From Dehalococcoidales bacterium (GTDB taxonomy: Bacteria > Chloroflexota > Dehalococcoidia > Dehalococcoidales > RBG-16-60-22), in assembly GCA_030628245.1 (NCBI GenBank), contig DAOVRI010000005.1, forward strand, positions 1 to 19,575: a stretch of DNA of 19,575 nt. The letters run 5' to 3'. Positions 1 through 7,332 of the stretch are shown here, in pieces (position 1 is the stretch's first letter; every line of letters starts with the position of its first letter). The position numbers were made by a program, and so were the translations under genes. The notes under the pieces are model-generated. The model had not been told where the DNA came from and did no database searches. It saw only the letters and a list, made by a program, of their open reading frames with translations.

Positions 1-15
1 ATTGCCTTTTGCCAT
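1..15 (-). CDS. Start of a leftward gene, product unknown (partial)
   Basis: Only the first five codons lie in the window, reading M-A-K-G-N leftwards from 15. The call rests on a strong ribosome-binding site, GAAAGGAG on the minus strand at 30-23, seven bases before the ATG. A perfect TTGACA box also lies further upstream on the same strand. The gene would run off the left edge and is divergent from the TRAP operon. Two later genes in this window begin M-A-K-Q and M-A-K-R, but five codons cannot support any family assignment. Confidence 0.5.
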
Positions 16-61
16 GCATCATCTCCTTTCTACAAACATAATAAAACAGCCGACATTCTAA

Positions 62-91
62 ATATTAATGGTTATTCAAAGCGTGTGTCAA
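62..91 (-). promoter_or_regulatory. Candidate promoter for the leftward edge gene
   Basis: On the minus strand there is a perfect TTGACA at 91-86. It is followed 18 bases later by TAATAT at 67-62, which matches four of six bases of the -10 consensus. The distance to the ribosome-binding site at 30-23 is reasonable for a short leader. The -10 is weak, so the exact start of transcription is uncertain. Confidence 0.4.
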
Positions 92-143
92 ATTTGGGGG
101 TATCATTAATTGTTCCATAATATGGTGTAATGGGCTTTTTTTC

Positions 144-173
144 TTGACTTTTATATATAAGGGGATTTATAAG
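144..173 (+). promoter_or_regulatory. Candidate sigma70-type promoter of the TRAP operon
   Basis: TTGACT at 144-149 and TATAAG at 168-173 are separated by 18 bases, and each matches five of six consensus positions. An alternative -10 (TTATAA, 167-172) gives a 17-base spacer. It would produce a leader of roughly 55 bases before the GTG start at 235. It lies back to back with the leftward promoter at 62-91. Confidence 0.55.
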
Positions 174-234
174 AAAATACGCAAAATTATCATTTAAGCA
201 GGTTTAACTATAGCTTAATTATAAGGAGGAAGCA

Positions 235-1353
235 GTGAAGAAGTTTCTTCTAGTTGCACTGGTGGTTATAATGTTAGGTACCCTGGTTTTCAGTGGCTGC
301 AAAGAAACAGCGCCCGAGGCCGCGCCCGTAACAACGGGAGTTACAGAGCTAAAGGTAGCTAATTTCTTTCCTGCCCCGGCCGGCCAATCCGTGGTGATAG
401 AAGAGTTTTGTCGGGAGCTGGAATATCGCACCGGCGGGCGGGTGAAGGTTGATTACTTTGCTGGCGGGTCATTACTTGGACCTCCGGCGATGTTTGACGG
501 GATACTTGATGGAGTTGCTGATATAGGTTACTCCCATGTTTATTACACCCCGGGGCGCATGCCCGTTACCGAATGTGCTGGTCTGCCTCTCGGCTATCCC
601 AGTGCCTGGGTAAGCAGTCAAGTTCTCAATGATTTCTACCGTGAATTTACCCCCGAGGAATTTGATGGAGTGAAAGTGCTCTGGATGAATACCTCCCCCC
701 CCAGTGGCATAGCCACTTCCAAGACTCCAATACGCAAGCTGGAAGACCTCAAAGGGCTGACCATAAGAGCACCCGGGCTTGCCGGCGAAGTTATTAAAGC
801 ACTGGGTGGAACCCCGGCTCCCACGCCGATGCCGGAGGTTTACGACGCCATCGCCAAGGGTGTAATCGATGGGGAGTCTTCAAACTTTGAAACGCTCAAA
901 GCGTTCAAGTTTGCTGAAGTTGTAAAATATGAGACGTCAGTCTGGCAAATCAACAATCCCTATCCCTTTTACTTTGCGATGAACAAGGACAGCTATGCCA
1001 AGCTACCGCTGGACATTAAAGGCATCTTTGACAAGCTTGTCGGTGAGTATAAGGAGCGCTATATCTTGATGTGGAACTCCATAGACTTCGTCGGCAAAGC
1101 GGCTGGCTTGGAGCATGGTGTCGAGTTTATTGAGCTGCCCCCGGCTGAGGTGGCAAAGTTCCAGGCAGCTGTCGAACCGGTAATAGGCAATTACATAGAC
1201 GCGATGGTGGAGAAAGGTTATACCGAGGCAGAGGTTAAAGGCTGGATTTCATTCATAAAGGAGCGGATTGACTACTGGACGGCGAAGCAGATAGCACTGC
1301 GTATACCATCAGCAGCCGGTCCTCCAGAGGTGAAACCCGAGGCCCTGAAATAA
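235..1353 (+). CDS. TRAP transporter substrate-binding lipoprotein (DctP family)
   Basis: Extracytoplasmic solute receptor of a TRAP transporter. It captures an organic acid outside the membrane and hands it to the DctQM permease, which uses an ion gradient rather than ATP. The 372-residue protein starts at GTG, chosen because AAGGAGGA sits at 223-230, four bases upstream. Residues 1-21 form a lysine-plus-hydrophobic signal peptide ending in F-S-G-C, so Cys22 is the likely lipidation site. The mature part has the DctP layout, including an early D-G-V-A-D-I-G-type segment and a late G-V-I-D-G-E-S segment. Length is normal for the family. The ligand cannot be read from the sequence; the neighbouring acyl-CoA genes suggest a carboxylic acid. 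It is first in an operon with DctQ and DctM. Confidence 0.9.
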   Translation: MKKFLLVALVVIMLGTLVFSGCKETAPEAAPVTTGVTELKVANFFPAPAGQSVVIEEFCRELEYRTGGRVKVDYFAGGSLLGPPAMFDGILDGVADIGYSHVYYTPGRMPVTECAGLPLGYPSAWVSSQVLNDFYREFTPEEFDGVKVLWMNTSPPSGIATSKTPIRKLEDLKGLTIRAPGLAGEVIKALGGTPAPTPMPEVYDAIAKGVIDGESSNFETLKAFKFAEVVKYETSVWQINNPYPFYFAMNKDSYAKLPLDIKGIFDKLVGEYKERYILMWNSIDFVGKAAGLEHGVEFIELPPAEVAKFQAAVEPVIGNYIDAMVEKGYTEAEVKGWISFIKERIDYWTAKQIALRIPSAAGPPEVKPEALK

Positions 1354-1465
1354 AATAGCTGACCCTCTAAGCGAAGGCATCTAGCGATTGGGAAGATGAG
1401 GCTCGCGAACCTGGGAGTTCAGGTTTGATGGGCTGGTACGCATATCAATACCGTATCGCCATGGG
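1354..1465. other. Unassigned intergenic stretch before the hairpin
   Basis: I see no convincing coding sequence here. A weak 6-bp hairpin (AACCTG at 1408-1413 with CAGGTT at 1420-1425) lies about 40 bases before the strong hairpin. Together they make a candidate structured leader between the binding-protein and DctQ genes. No known riboswitch pattern is recognisable. Confidence 0.3.
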
Positions 1466-1496
1466 TTGAATGCGGGGGTTTTACCCCCGCATTCAA
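1466..1496. promoter_or_regulatory. Perfect 14-bp stem hairpin between binding-protein and permease genes
   Basis: Arm 1466-1479 (TTGAATGCGGGGGT) is the exact reverse complement of arm 1483-1496, around a three-base TTT loop. No T-run follows on the plus strand, so it is not a standard intrinsic terminator. A likely role is stabilising the upstream binding-protein mRNA or damping readthrough, so that the receptor is made in excess of the permease. That theme is known from other binding-protein operons, but here it is inference. The structure ends 50 bases before the DctQ start proposed at 1547. Confidence 0.65.
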
Positions 1497-1546
1497 TAAT
1501 GCCAGCGGGCGAAGTCTTAAAAGAGCAGGGGCAAGGTTTCAATAGC

Positions 1547-2053
1547 GTGAAGTTAACTACCCGGTTAGACAAATTTGAAAAGTTTGTTAGTCGGCTAAGT
1601 GGTTGGTTCGAGTGGATAGGGATTGCCGGGCTGCTCATGATGATGCTTGTCACCAGCATCGATGTAGTTGGCGGTAAACTGTTTACCTGGCGGCTTCTCG
1701 GTGCTATTGACATCGTAATGCTTTCCCAGATTGTAGCTATTGCGTTTGCTTGCGCCTGCGCGCTGATTGTCGGCCGGCATGTCCGGGTAGAGTTTTTTAT
1801 TACCAGGCTGCCGCAGCGTACTCAAGCGGTTATTAATAGCATTATTTCCATTCTTGGGCTGGGCCTCTTTATCATTATTATCTGGCGTCTTACTGTATTA
1901 GGTTACTCCTTTCAAGCCTGGGGAGTGACCACCGCCACGATTTACATACCCCTTTATCCTTTCGCTTACGGGGTTGCTCTTGCCAGTATTCCCGTCTGTC
2001 TGGTGTTTTTCATTGAGCTAATTAAATCTTTAGGCCAGGTGGCAAAAAGATGA
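1547..2053 (+). CDS. TRAP transporter small permease (DctQ family)
   Basis: Small four-helix membrane subunit of the TRAP transporter. It partners the large DctM subunit and docks the loaded binding protein. I chose GTG at 1547 (168 residues). An open frame extends back to a TTG at 1466, but that start lies inside a 14-bp hairpin and has no ribosome-binding site, whereas AAGG lies about ten bases before 1547. The chosen start also gives the usual DctQ opening: a charged K-L-D-K-F-E-K-F helix and then the first membrane segment around residues 25-45. Three more hydrophobic segments follow. R-H-V-R-V-E-F between segments is typical of DctQ. The stop overlaps the DctM start by four bases (ATGA), suggesting translational coupling. 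The start is less certain than the family. Confidence 0.85.
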   Translation: MKLTTRLDKFEKFVSRLSGWFEWIGIAGLLMMMLVTSIDVVGGKLFTWRLLGAIDIVMLSQIVAIAFACACALIVGRHVRVEFFITRLPQRTQAVINSIISILGLGLFIIIIWRLTVLGYSFQAWGVTTATIYIPLYPFAYGVALASIPVCLVFFIELIKSLGQVAKR

Positions 2054-3354
2054 GCCCGGTTACCGCCGGCATCGCTGGCATCGTCGTTCTTATCATCCTT
2101 TTTCTCCTCAAGATGCCGATTGCTTTCGTCATGGCTTTTGTCGGTCTTTTTGGTTTTATGTACTTATCAGGCCCGGGACCGTCACTCGTTCTTCTCGCCC
2201 GGGATATTTTCGACCAGTTTGCTTCTTACCCGCTATCTGTTATCCCGATGTTTATCCTCATGGGTTCCTTCGCTTATGCTTCGGGAATCAGCCGGAGGCT
2301 TTACGACACGGCCTATGTCTGGATAGGGCAGCTACGCGGTGGTTTGACCATGGCTACTGTGCTTGCCTGCTCCGGTTTTTCTGCCATATGCGGTTCGACG
2401 GCGGCGACGGCGGCGACAATGGGCAAGGTAGCGCTCCCGGAGATGAAGAGGTATAACTACGATGATAAACTGGCCACCGGTACTGTCGCCGCCGCCGGTA
2501 CACTGGGTATTCTTATCCCACCGAGTACCGTCCTTATTGTCTACGGGGTATTGACTGAGGAGTCTATAGGCAAGCTTTTTGTCGCTGGGATAATACCGGG
2601 GATACTTCTCAGCATATTTTTTGTCTTAACGGTATTTTTTATTTGCCTGCGCAATCCTGCCTCCGGTCCCCCGGGAGCACCAACCACATGGAAAGCGAAG
2701 CTGAAGGCGACTACAGGAATTATTGAGACGGCAATTTTGTTCGCTCTGGCCATCGGGGGGTTATTTCTCGGCTGGTTCAGCCCCACTCAGGCCGGGGCAA
2801 TTGGAGCCATTGGTGCCTTAATCATCGGTCTTGCCAGACGAGAGCTTAGCTTGCGAGGGTTTGTTGAGGCCTGTAAGGACGGCCTGCGAACGTCCTGTAT
2901 GGTTATATTCATTATTACCGGGGCTACCGTCTTCGGTCACTTCATGGCTATATCCAAGATACCTTTCATGCTAGCTGACTGGATAGCGGGGCTTCCTCTA
3001 CCACCGATGGGCGTTATCGGGGTCATAGCACTCATATTTTTTATAGGCGGCTTCTTTATGGATGCCATGGCTCTCATCGTTCTCCTCGTCCCTATCATCT
3101 TCCCCGTACTTATCGCCCTCGACGTTGACCTGATATGGTTCGGGGTGATAATAGTCCTGGTGGGCGAGATGGGGGTAATCACACCGCCGGTAGGGGTAAA
3201 CGTTTTTGTAATTAAAGGCATTGCTCCAGATATCCCCATCGAGACTATCTTTAAGGGGATATTTCCCTTCCTTGCCGCATTGATTATCTGTACGATCATA
3301 CTAATAGCCTTTCCCCAGATTGCCACTTTCCTGCCGAGTTATATCACCTATTAA
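2050..3354 (+). CDS. TRAP transporter large permease (DctM family)
   Basis: Main transport subunit of the TRAP system, with about a dozen membrane segments. It moves the organic acid inward together with sodium or protons. The 434 residues match the usual DctM length. Visible family features are the S-G-P-G-P segment near residue 40, G-S-F-A-Y-A near 75, the small-residue-rich C-G-S-T-A-A-T-A-A-T-M-G near 115, and L-G-I-L-I-P-P-S near 155. The last has an echo, G-V-I-T-P-P-V-G-V-N, near 378, which reflects the internal two-fold repeat of this superfamily. The start overlaps the DctQ stop. The three subunits are complete and in canonical order, so this is an intact transporter. No strong terminator follows. 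Confidence 0.92.
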   Translation: MSPVTAGIAGIVVLIILFLLKMPIAFVMAFVGLFGFMYLSGPGPSLVLLARDIFDQFASYPLSVIPMFILMGSFAYASGISRRLYDTAYVWIGQLRGGLTMATVLACSGFSAICGSTAATAATMGKVALPEMKRYNYDDKLATGTVAAAGTLGILIPPSTVLIVYGVLTEESIGKLFVAGIIPGILLSIFFVLTVFFICLRNPASGPPGAPTTWKAKLKATTGIIETAILFALAIGGLFLGWFSPTQAGAIGAIGALIIGLARRELSLRGFVEACKDGLRTSCMVIFIITGATVFGHFMAISKIPFMLADWIAGLPLPPMGVIGVIALIFFIGGFFMDAMALIVLLVPIIFPVLIALDVDLIWFGVIIVLVGEMGVITPPVGVNVFVIKGIAPDIPIETIFKGIFPFLAALIICTIILIAFPQIATFLPSYITY

Positions 3355-3397
3355 AGCCCGGCTCTATTGCGGCGTGACCGAACCGGGAAGTCGTCAC

Positions 3398-3427
3398 TTT
3401 ACGCTGGACTGCGTTTTCTGGTAAAAT
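3398..3427 (+). promoter_or_regulatory. Candidate promoter of the beta-oxidation-like operon
   Basis: An extended -10 element, TGG followed by TAAAAT (3422-3427), has a weak TTTACG -35 (3398-3403) 18 bases upstream. It would give a leader of roughly 110 bases before the thiolase ATG at 3545. It lies in the 190-base gap between the TRAP genes and the acyl-CoA genes, so it could let them be expressed separately. Confidence 0.35.
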
Positions 3428-3544
3428 ATACGTGGAAAACAGGGTTGTTGAAGGGTGGTAGTTGTGGCGGCTGTTTTGCCATTGATACCGGTTCGTAACT
3501 TCCATAATTGTATAAGTCAAACTTTAAGTAAAGGAGATATTCGT

Positions 3545-4738
3545 ATGGCAGAGAAGAAAAAAGCCGTAATTGTCGGCGGGGGGACGAGTAAATTCGGAGT
3601 CAGGCAGGCAACGATTTTTGACATGCTTCAGGAGGCAATGAGAGCCTGTTCCGACGACATTCCGGCACTGAAACCGACTGATATCGATGGCCTTATCATT
3701 GCCACTACCATGGCGGGAAGACATTCATCGGCGCTTAACACCGCCCCCCTGGTAGTTCATCGACTGGGTCTTTCGCCGACTTCCATCTGTATCCGGCTCG
3801 ACACGCTATGCGCCGGCTCAAACTCCGCTATTATCGTCGCCAAGGGGCTGATAGAAAGTGGCATCTCCGAGGTAGTCCTGGTGACCGGGGCGGAAAAGGT
3901 TTATATGCCCCAGAGATGGGAGACCAACTATACGCAGTTGGCAGTCAACGACCATGACTGGGATTCGGCCATGGGACTGGGAGTGCCACCGCCTTTCTTC
4001 GCCATGATTGCCAAGATGCACATGAAGCGCTACGGGACGACCAAGGAACAGATGGCGCACGTATCCGTAACCAACTATACCTATGGTACGGACAGTCCCA
4101 ACGCCCATTTCGGCGGCAGAACTCTGACGATGGAGCAAGCGCTGGGGGCGCGGATTATTGCCGACCCGTTCGGCCTGTATGATTGTTGCCCACTTTCCGA
4201 CGGCGCTTCGGCGGTTGTCATCGCCTCGGAAGAGAGAGCCAAGGAATTAACGGATAGATCCATGGTATATCTACGCGGCACCGGGCAACACGCAACACAC
4301 AGCATGTCGGTTGGCTGGCCCGGCGATACGCTGGCCGAATGGCCTCACCTCAAGAAAGCCGGCGAGGTGGCTTTCAAAAACGCCAAACTTACCCCCAAGG
4401 ATATCGACGTCGCCGAGACGCATGATTGCTTCAGTATATCAGAAGTTATCGAGCTTGAAGAGTTGGGCTTCTGCAAGAAGGGGGAGGGCGGCGCGTTTGT
4501 GACATCGGGCGCCATCAATATGGGTGGTGAAATCCCGACGAATACCGATGGTGGTCTCCTCGTGTACGGACATCCCTTCGGGGCGTCCGGCGCTCGCCAG
4601 GCAATCGAGATATGCAAACAGTTGCAGGGTCGGGCCATCCACCAGGTAAAAGATGCTAACTTTGGCCTGACACACAACCTGAGCGGCACCTGCGCCCAGC
4701 ATACCGTAGTCATCTATGGCCGGGAACCTGTTGAATAG
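3545..4738 (+). CDS. SCP2/lipid-transfer-type thiolase, acetyl-CoA acetyltransferase-like
   Basis: Likely cleaves (or condenses) a beta-ketoacyl-CoA in the last step of a beta-oxidation-type cycle in the cytoplasm. The 397-residue protein starts at ATG 3545, preceded by AAGGAG at 3531-3536. A longer open frame from 3455 lacks such a site. The thiolase fold is seen from the nucleophile Cys89 in L-C-A-G-S-N-S-A, His293 in T-H-D-C-F-S (the SCP2/lipid-transfer branch signature), and His343 in G-H-P-F-G-A-S-G. The partner gene immediately downstream encodes a DUF35 protein. Such pairs form obligate complexes, for example BbsB/BbsA (2-benzoylsuccinyl-CoA thiolase) and the steroid Ltp2/DUF35 aldolases. 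A retro-aldolase role is therefore an alternative, although the intact Cys89 favours thiolysis. The substrate is unknown. Confidence 0.85.
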   Translation: MAEKKKAVIVGGGTSKFGVRQATIFDMLQEAMRACSDDIPALKPTDIDGLIIATTMAGRHSSALNTAPLVVHRLGLSPTSICIRLDTLCAGSNSAIIVAKGLIESGISEVVLVTGAEKVYMPQRWETNYTQLAVNDHDWDSAMGLGVPPPFFAMIAKMHMKRYGTTKEQMAHVSVTNYTYGTDSPNAHFGGRTLTMEQALGARIIADPFGLYDCCPLSDGASAVVIASEERAKELTDRSMVYLRGTGQHATHSMSVGWPGDTLAEWPHLKKAGEVAFKNAKLTPKDIDVAETHDCFSISEVIELEELGFCKKGEGGAFVTSGAINMGGEIPTNTDGGLLVYGHPFGASGARQAIEICKQLQGRAIHQVKDANFGLTHNLSGTCAQHTVVIYGREPVE

Positions 4739-4771
4739 AAGACACCATAGTTTTATATAAGGAGAAGAGAA

Positions 4772-5287
4772 ATGGCTGATGAAAATAAAGCAGAGATTGT
4801 AGGAACGCCCGCCCTGGACGGCACCTATGTAGCGGAAATGGATATATGGCCGTTAGAATGCCAGGAATTCAACAGGTTATATCCTTTTTATGATAATCTC
4901 AAGGCGGGCAAATTCACGACCACCAAGTGTAAAAAATGTGGTCATATCGCGTTTCCTCCCGGTGTGATATGCCCCAAATGCTGGTCCGATGAGCTGGAAT
5001 GGGTAGAGCTGCCGCAGCGAGCCAAAGTGGTTACGCTCACGGAGACCCAGGCTGGTGCCCCCCTCGGTTTTCCGTCCCCGCTGATTATGGCCTGGCTTAC
5101 TTTCGGCGAAGATAGTCCTCTCAAGCACCTGCTGGGACGCATCGTCAATTGCAAAGAAGGTGAACTCAAGGAAGGGGACGAGGTACAATTCGTCGTCTTC
5201 GATGTCCCTTCTCACCCGATTGAGGTCAAGAAGGAAACCAAGATATGCGACAGGGTTTTCTACGCCTTTGAGCCTATGAAAAAATAA
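4772..5287 (+). CDS. DUF35 zinc-ribbon/OB-fold partner of the thiolase
   Basis: Small accessory subunit expected to bind the preceding thiolase and help hold acyl-CoA. It has 171 residues. A rubredoxin-like zinc ribbon is seen as C53-x2-C56 and C67-x2-C70, with K-C-G-H-I-A-F-P-P between, followed by the OB-fold domain (about 80-165). A helical lead-in of about 45 residues precedes the ribbon, as is usual in this family. AAGGAG at 4759-4764 precedes the ATG, and the gene starts 33 bases after the thiolase stop. It is known for this family (BbsA, and archaeal thiolase/HMG-CoA synthase complexes) that the DUF35 protein bridges active sites and is not itself a catalyst. All four zinc ligands are present, so the protein looks functional. 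Confidence 0.88.
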   Translation: MADENKAEIVGTPALDGTYVAEMDIWPLECQEFNRLYPFYDNLKAGKFTTTKCKKCGHIAFPPGVICPKCWSDELEWVELPQRAKVVTLTETQAGAPLGFPSPLIMAWLTFGEDSPLKHLLGRIVNCKEGELKEGDEVQFVVFDVPSHPIEVKKETKICDRVFYAFEPMKK

Positions 5288-5331
5288 GCTCAACTTACCG
5301 GATAAAAAACGACGGAAAGGGGCTGTAAGTC

Positions 5332-7320
5332 ATGAAAGAGATAAAGAATGTCACCGTGCTCGGGGCCGGTGGTATGGGTGCGCAGATCGGCGCCCTGGCC
5401 GCCGAAGCCGGTTTCAATGTAAAGCTCCGCGATATCGAGGACAAATTCCTGGAGAACGGCCGCAAGGTAATAGAGGCCAACTACGATAGAAGAATCAGCC
5501 GGGGTAGATTAAGTGAGGAAGCCAAGAAGGACTACATGAGTCGGATGACATTCCTCGTGGACATCAAAGAGGCGGTAAAGGACGCCGATATCGTCATCGA
5601 AGCGGTGCCGGAGATAATGGACCTGAAAAAGAGCGTCCTGAAAGAGGTCAGCGCGTTATGCCCGGACGACTGCGTCTTTGCCACAAATACATCTTCGTTA
5701 AGCATCGCCGAGATGTCAGAGGCCGGCAAAAGGCCGGAGATGGTCGTGGGTACGCACTATTTCAACCCGCCGTATCGCATGACCCTGCTGGAAATCGTAC
5801 ACGGTGCCAACACCAGCGATGAAGCCATCAAGATAGCCGAGAAGGTAGCTATAGCCATGGGACGTGCGGTAGTCCACGTCAAGGACGTTCCCGGGTTCGT
5901 CGCCAACCGTATATTCTGCAACATGTCCAACGAAGCCGACTGGGCGCTGGCGCAGGGCGAAGCCAAGAGCCCCTTTGAGGTAGATTCGGCGATAAAGTAC
6001 AAGCTGGGACTGCCGATGGGCATGCTGGAGCTCCAGGACGCACTCGGCGGCGGTTCCGTCGACACGCAGTTTCACGTCATGGAGTACTTCGGCGAGACGA
6101 TGGGAAAGAGCTACGGTCCCGCTCCCGTACTCACGAAACTGTTCAAAGAAGGGAACTACGGTAAAAAGACCGGCAAGGGCTACTACGACTGGGCAGACGG
6201 CAAGACCAATGAAATCCCCATGAACGCCGGCGTGGACTTCGACCCGATACGCGTGCTGGCGACAGCGGTCAACGAGGCCGCCAAGCTGATTGAAATGGAT
6301 GCCACCACCCGGGAAGGGATAGACACGGCCGTGCTTCTCGGCCTGAACTATCCGCGCGGTGTCCTCAGGATGGCCGACAGCACCGGACTCGACAAGATAT
6401 TAGATGAGTTGAATCGACTTTATAATAAATACAATAAAGAAGATAGATATAAGGCCTCTTCCGTGATAATCAAGCTCGTGAAACAGGGAAAGCTGGGACG
6501 GAAGACCGGCGAGGGTTTTTATTCCTACGGGCCGGGAGAATATGAGTTCGTCAAGCTGGATACCAACAAGGAAACTAAAGTGGCATGGTTAACGCTGAAT
6601 CGGCCCAATCGCGCCAATGCCTTTAACGCCGACTTCATGACGGAGATAAACAAAGCCCTTAGTGAGCTTGAGAAAGACACCGGCGTGCAGTGTATCGTCA
6701 TCACCGGAGCCGGCGCCAATTTCTGCGGCGGTGCCGATGTCTCGGCGTTTGCAACCGGGCAGATGAATGACGCCTTCAATTTTAGCGAGGCTCCTCACGA
6801 GGTGTTTACCAGAATCGAAACTTATCCCAAGCCGGTAATTGCGGCTATCAACGGCGCGGCGATGGGCGGCGGACTGGAGCTTGCCCTGGCCTGCGATATC
6901 AGGATAATGAACACCAGAGCCCAGTTGCGTCTCCCCGAAATTACCCTGGGTCTGCTGCCCGGAGCGGGCGCCACGCAGCGCCTGGGACGTTTGATAGGAT
7001 GGGCGCGCGCTAAAGAGATGATACTGCTGGCCGACCCGGTCATGGCCGAGAAAGCCCTCGACTGGGGTATAGTGAACTTTATTGCCGAACCGGATAAGTT
7101 CAATGCCCTGGTTGACGAAATTGCCGCCAAGCTGGCGAACGGTGCCCCGTTAGCTCAGAAGCTGGCCAAAGGTCTGCTTCACTACGGCGCCCAGGCTGAC
7201 CAGCGGACGGCCCTGTACCTCGAGGCCGCGATTTCGGGTGATATCGCCCTGACCGAAGACCTGAACGAGGGCCTGACATCCATGAGCTACCGTCGCTCGC
7301 CCAGGTTCACCGGCAAGTAA
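5332..7320 (+). CDS. Bifunctional 3-hydroxyacyl-CoA dehydrogenase / enoyl-CoA hydratase
   Basis: Should catalyse hydration of an enoyl-CoA and NAD-dependent oxidation of the resulting 3-hydroxyacyl-CoA. Domain order in the 662 residues: NAD-binding domain (about 1-180, G-A-G-G-M-G at 11-16), two C-terminal dehydrogenase domains (about 185-285 and 300-397, ending in K-T-G-K-G-Y-Y and K-T-G-E-G-F-Y), then a crotonase domain (about 405-662). The dehydrogenase His142/Glu154 pair is intact. In the hydratase, Glu516 (G-G-G-L-E) and Glu536 (L-P-E-I-T-L-G) match the two catalytic glutamates and keep their 20-residue spacing. This order is the reverse of FadB and resembles the archaeal crotonyl-CoA hydratase/3-hydroxybutyryl-CoA dehydrogenase type (for example Metallosphaera Msed_0399). 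GGAAAGGGG precedes the ATG. Confidence 0.93.
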   Translation: MKEIKNVTVLGAGGMGAQIGALAAEAGFNVKLRDIEDKFLENGRKVIEANYDRRISRGRLSEEAKKDYMSRMTFLVDIKEAVKDADIVIEAVPEIMDLKKSVLKEVSALCPDDCVFATNTSSLSIAEMSEAGKRPEMVVGTHYFNPPYRMTLLEIVHGANTSDEAIKIAEKVAIAMGRAVVHVKDVPGFVANRIFCNMSNEADWALAQGEAKSPFEVDSAIKYKLGLPMGMLELQDALGGGSVDTQFHVMEYFGETMGKSYGPAPVLTKLFKEGNYGKKTGKGYYDWADGKTNEIPMNAGVDFDPIRVLATAVNEAAKLIEMDATTREGIDTAVLLGLNYPRGVLRMADSTGLDKILDELNRLYNKYNKEDRYKASSVIIKLVKQGKLGRKTGEGFYSYGPGEYEFVKLDTNKETKVAWLTLNRPNRANAFNADFMTEINKALSELEKDTGVQCIVITGAGANFCGGADVSAFATGQMNDAFNFSEAPHEVFTRIETYPKPVIAAINGAAMGGGLELALACDIRIMNTRAQLRLPEITLGLLPGAGATQRLGRLIGWARAKEMILLADPVMAEKALDWGIVNFIAEPDKFNALVDEIAAKLANGAPLAQKLAKGLLHYGAQADQRTALYLEAAISGDIALTEDLNEGLTSMSYRRSPRFTGK

Positions 7321-7332
7321 GAGGCATATGTA

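Noticed and set aside
1466..1546. Longer DctQ starting at TTG 1466 or ATG 1499
   Set aside because: The first start lies inside the perfect hairpin and the second directly follows it. Neither has a ribosome-binding site, and 1547 gives a typical DctQ N-terminus.
3455..3544. N-terminal extension of the thiolase to 3455
   Set aside because: The extension has no ribosome-binding site and does not resemble thiolase N-termini. AAGGAG lies right before ATG 3545, where the normal family start begins.
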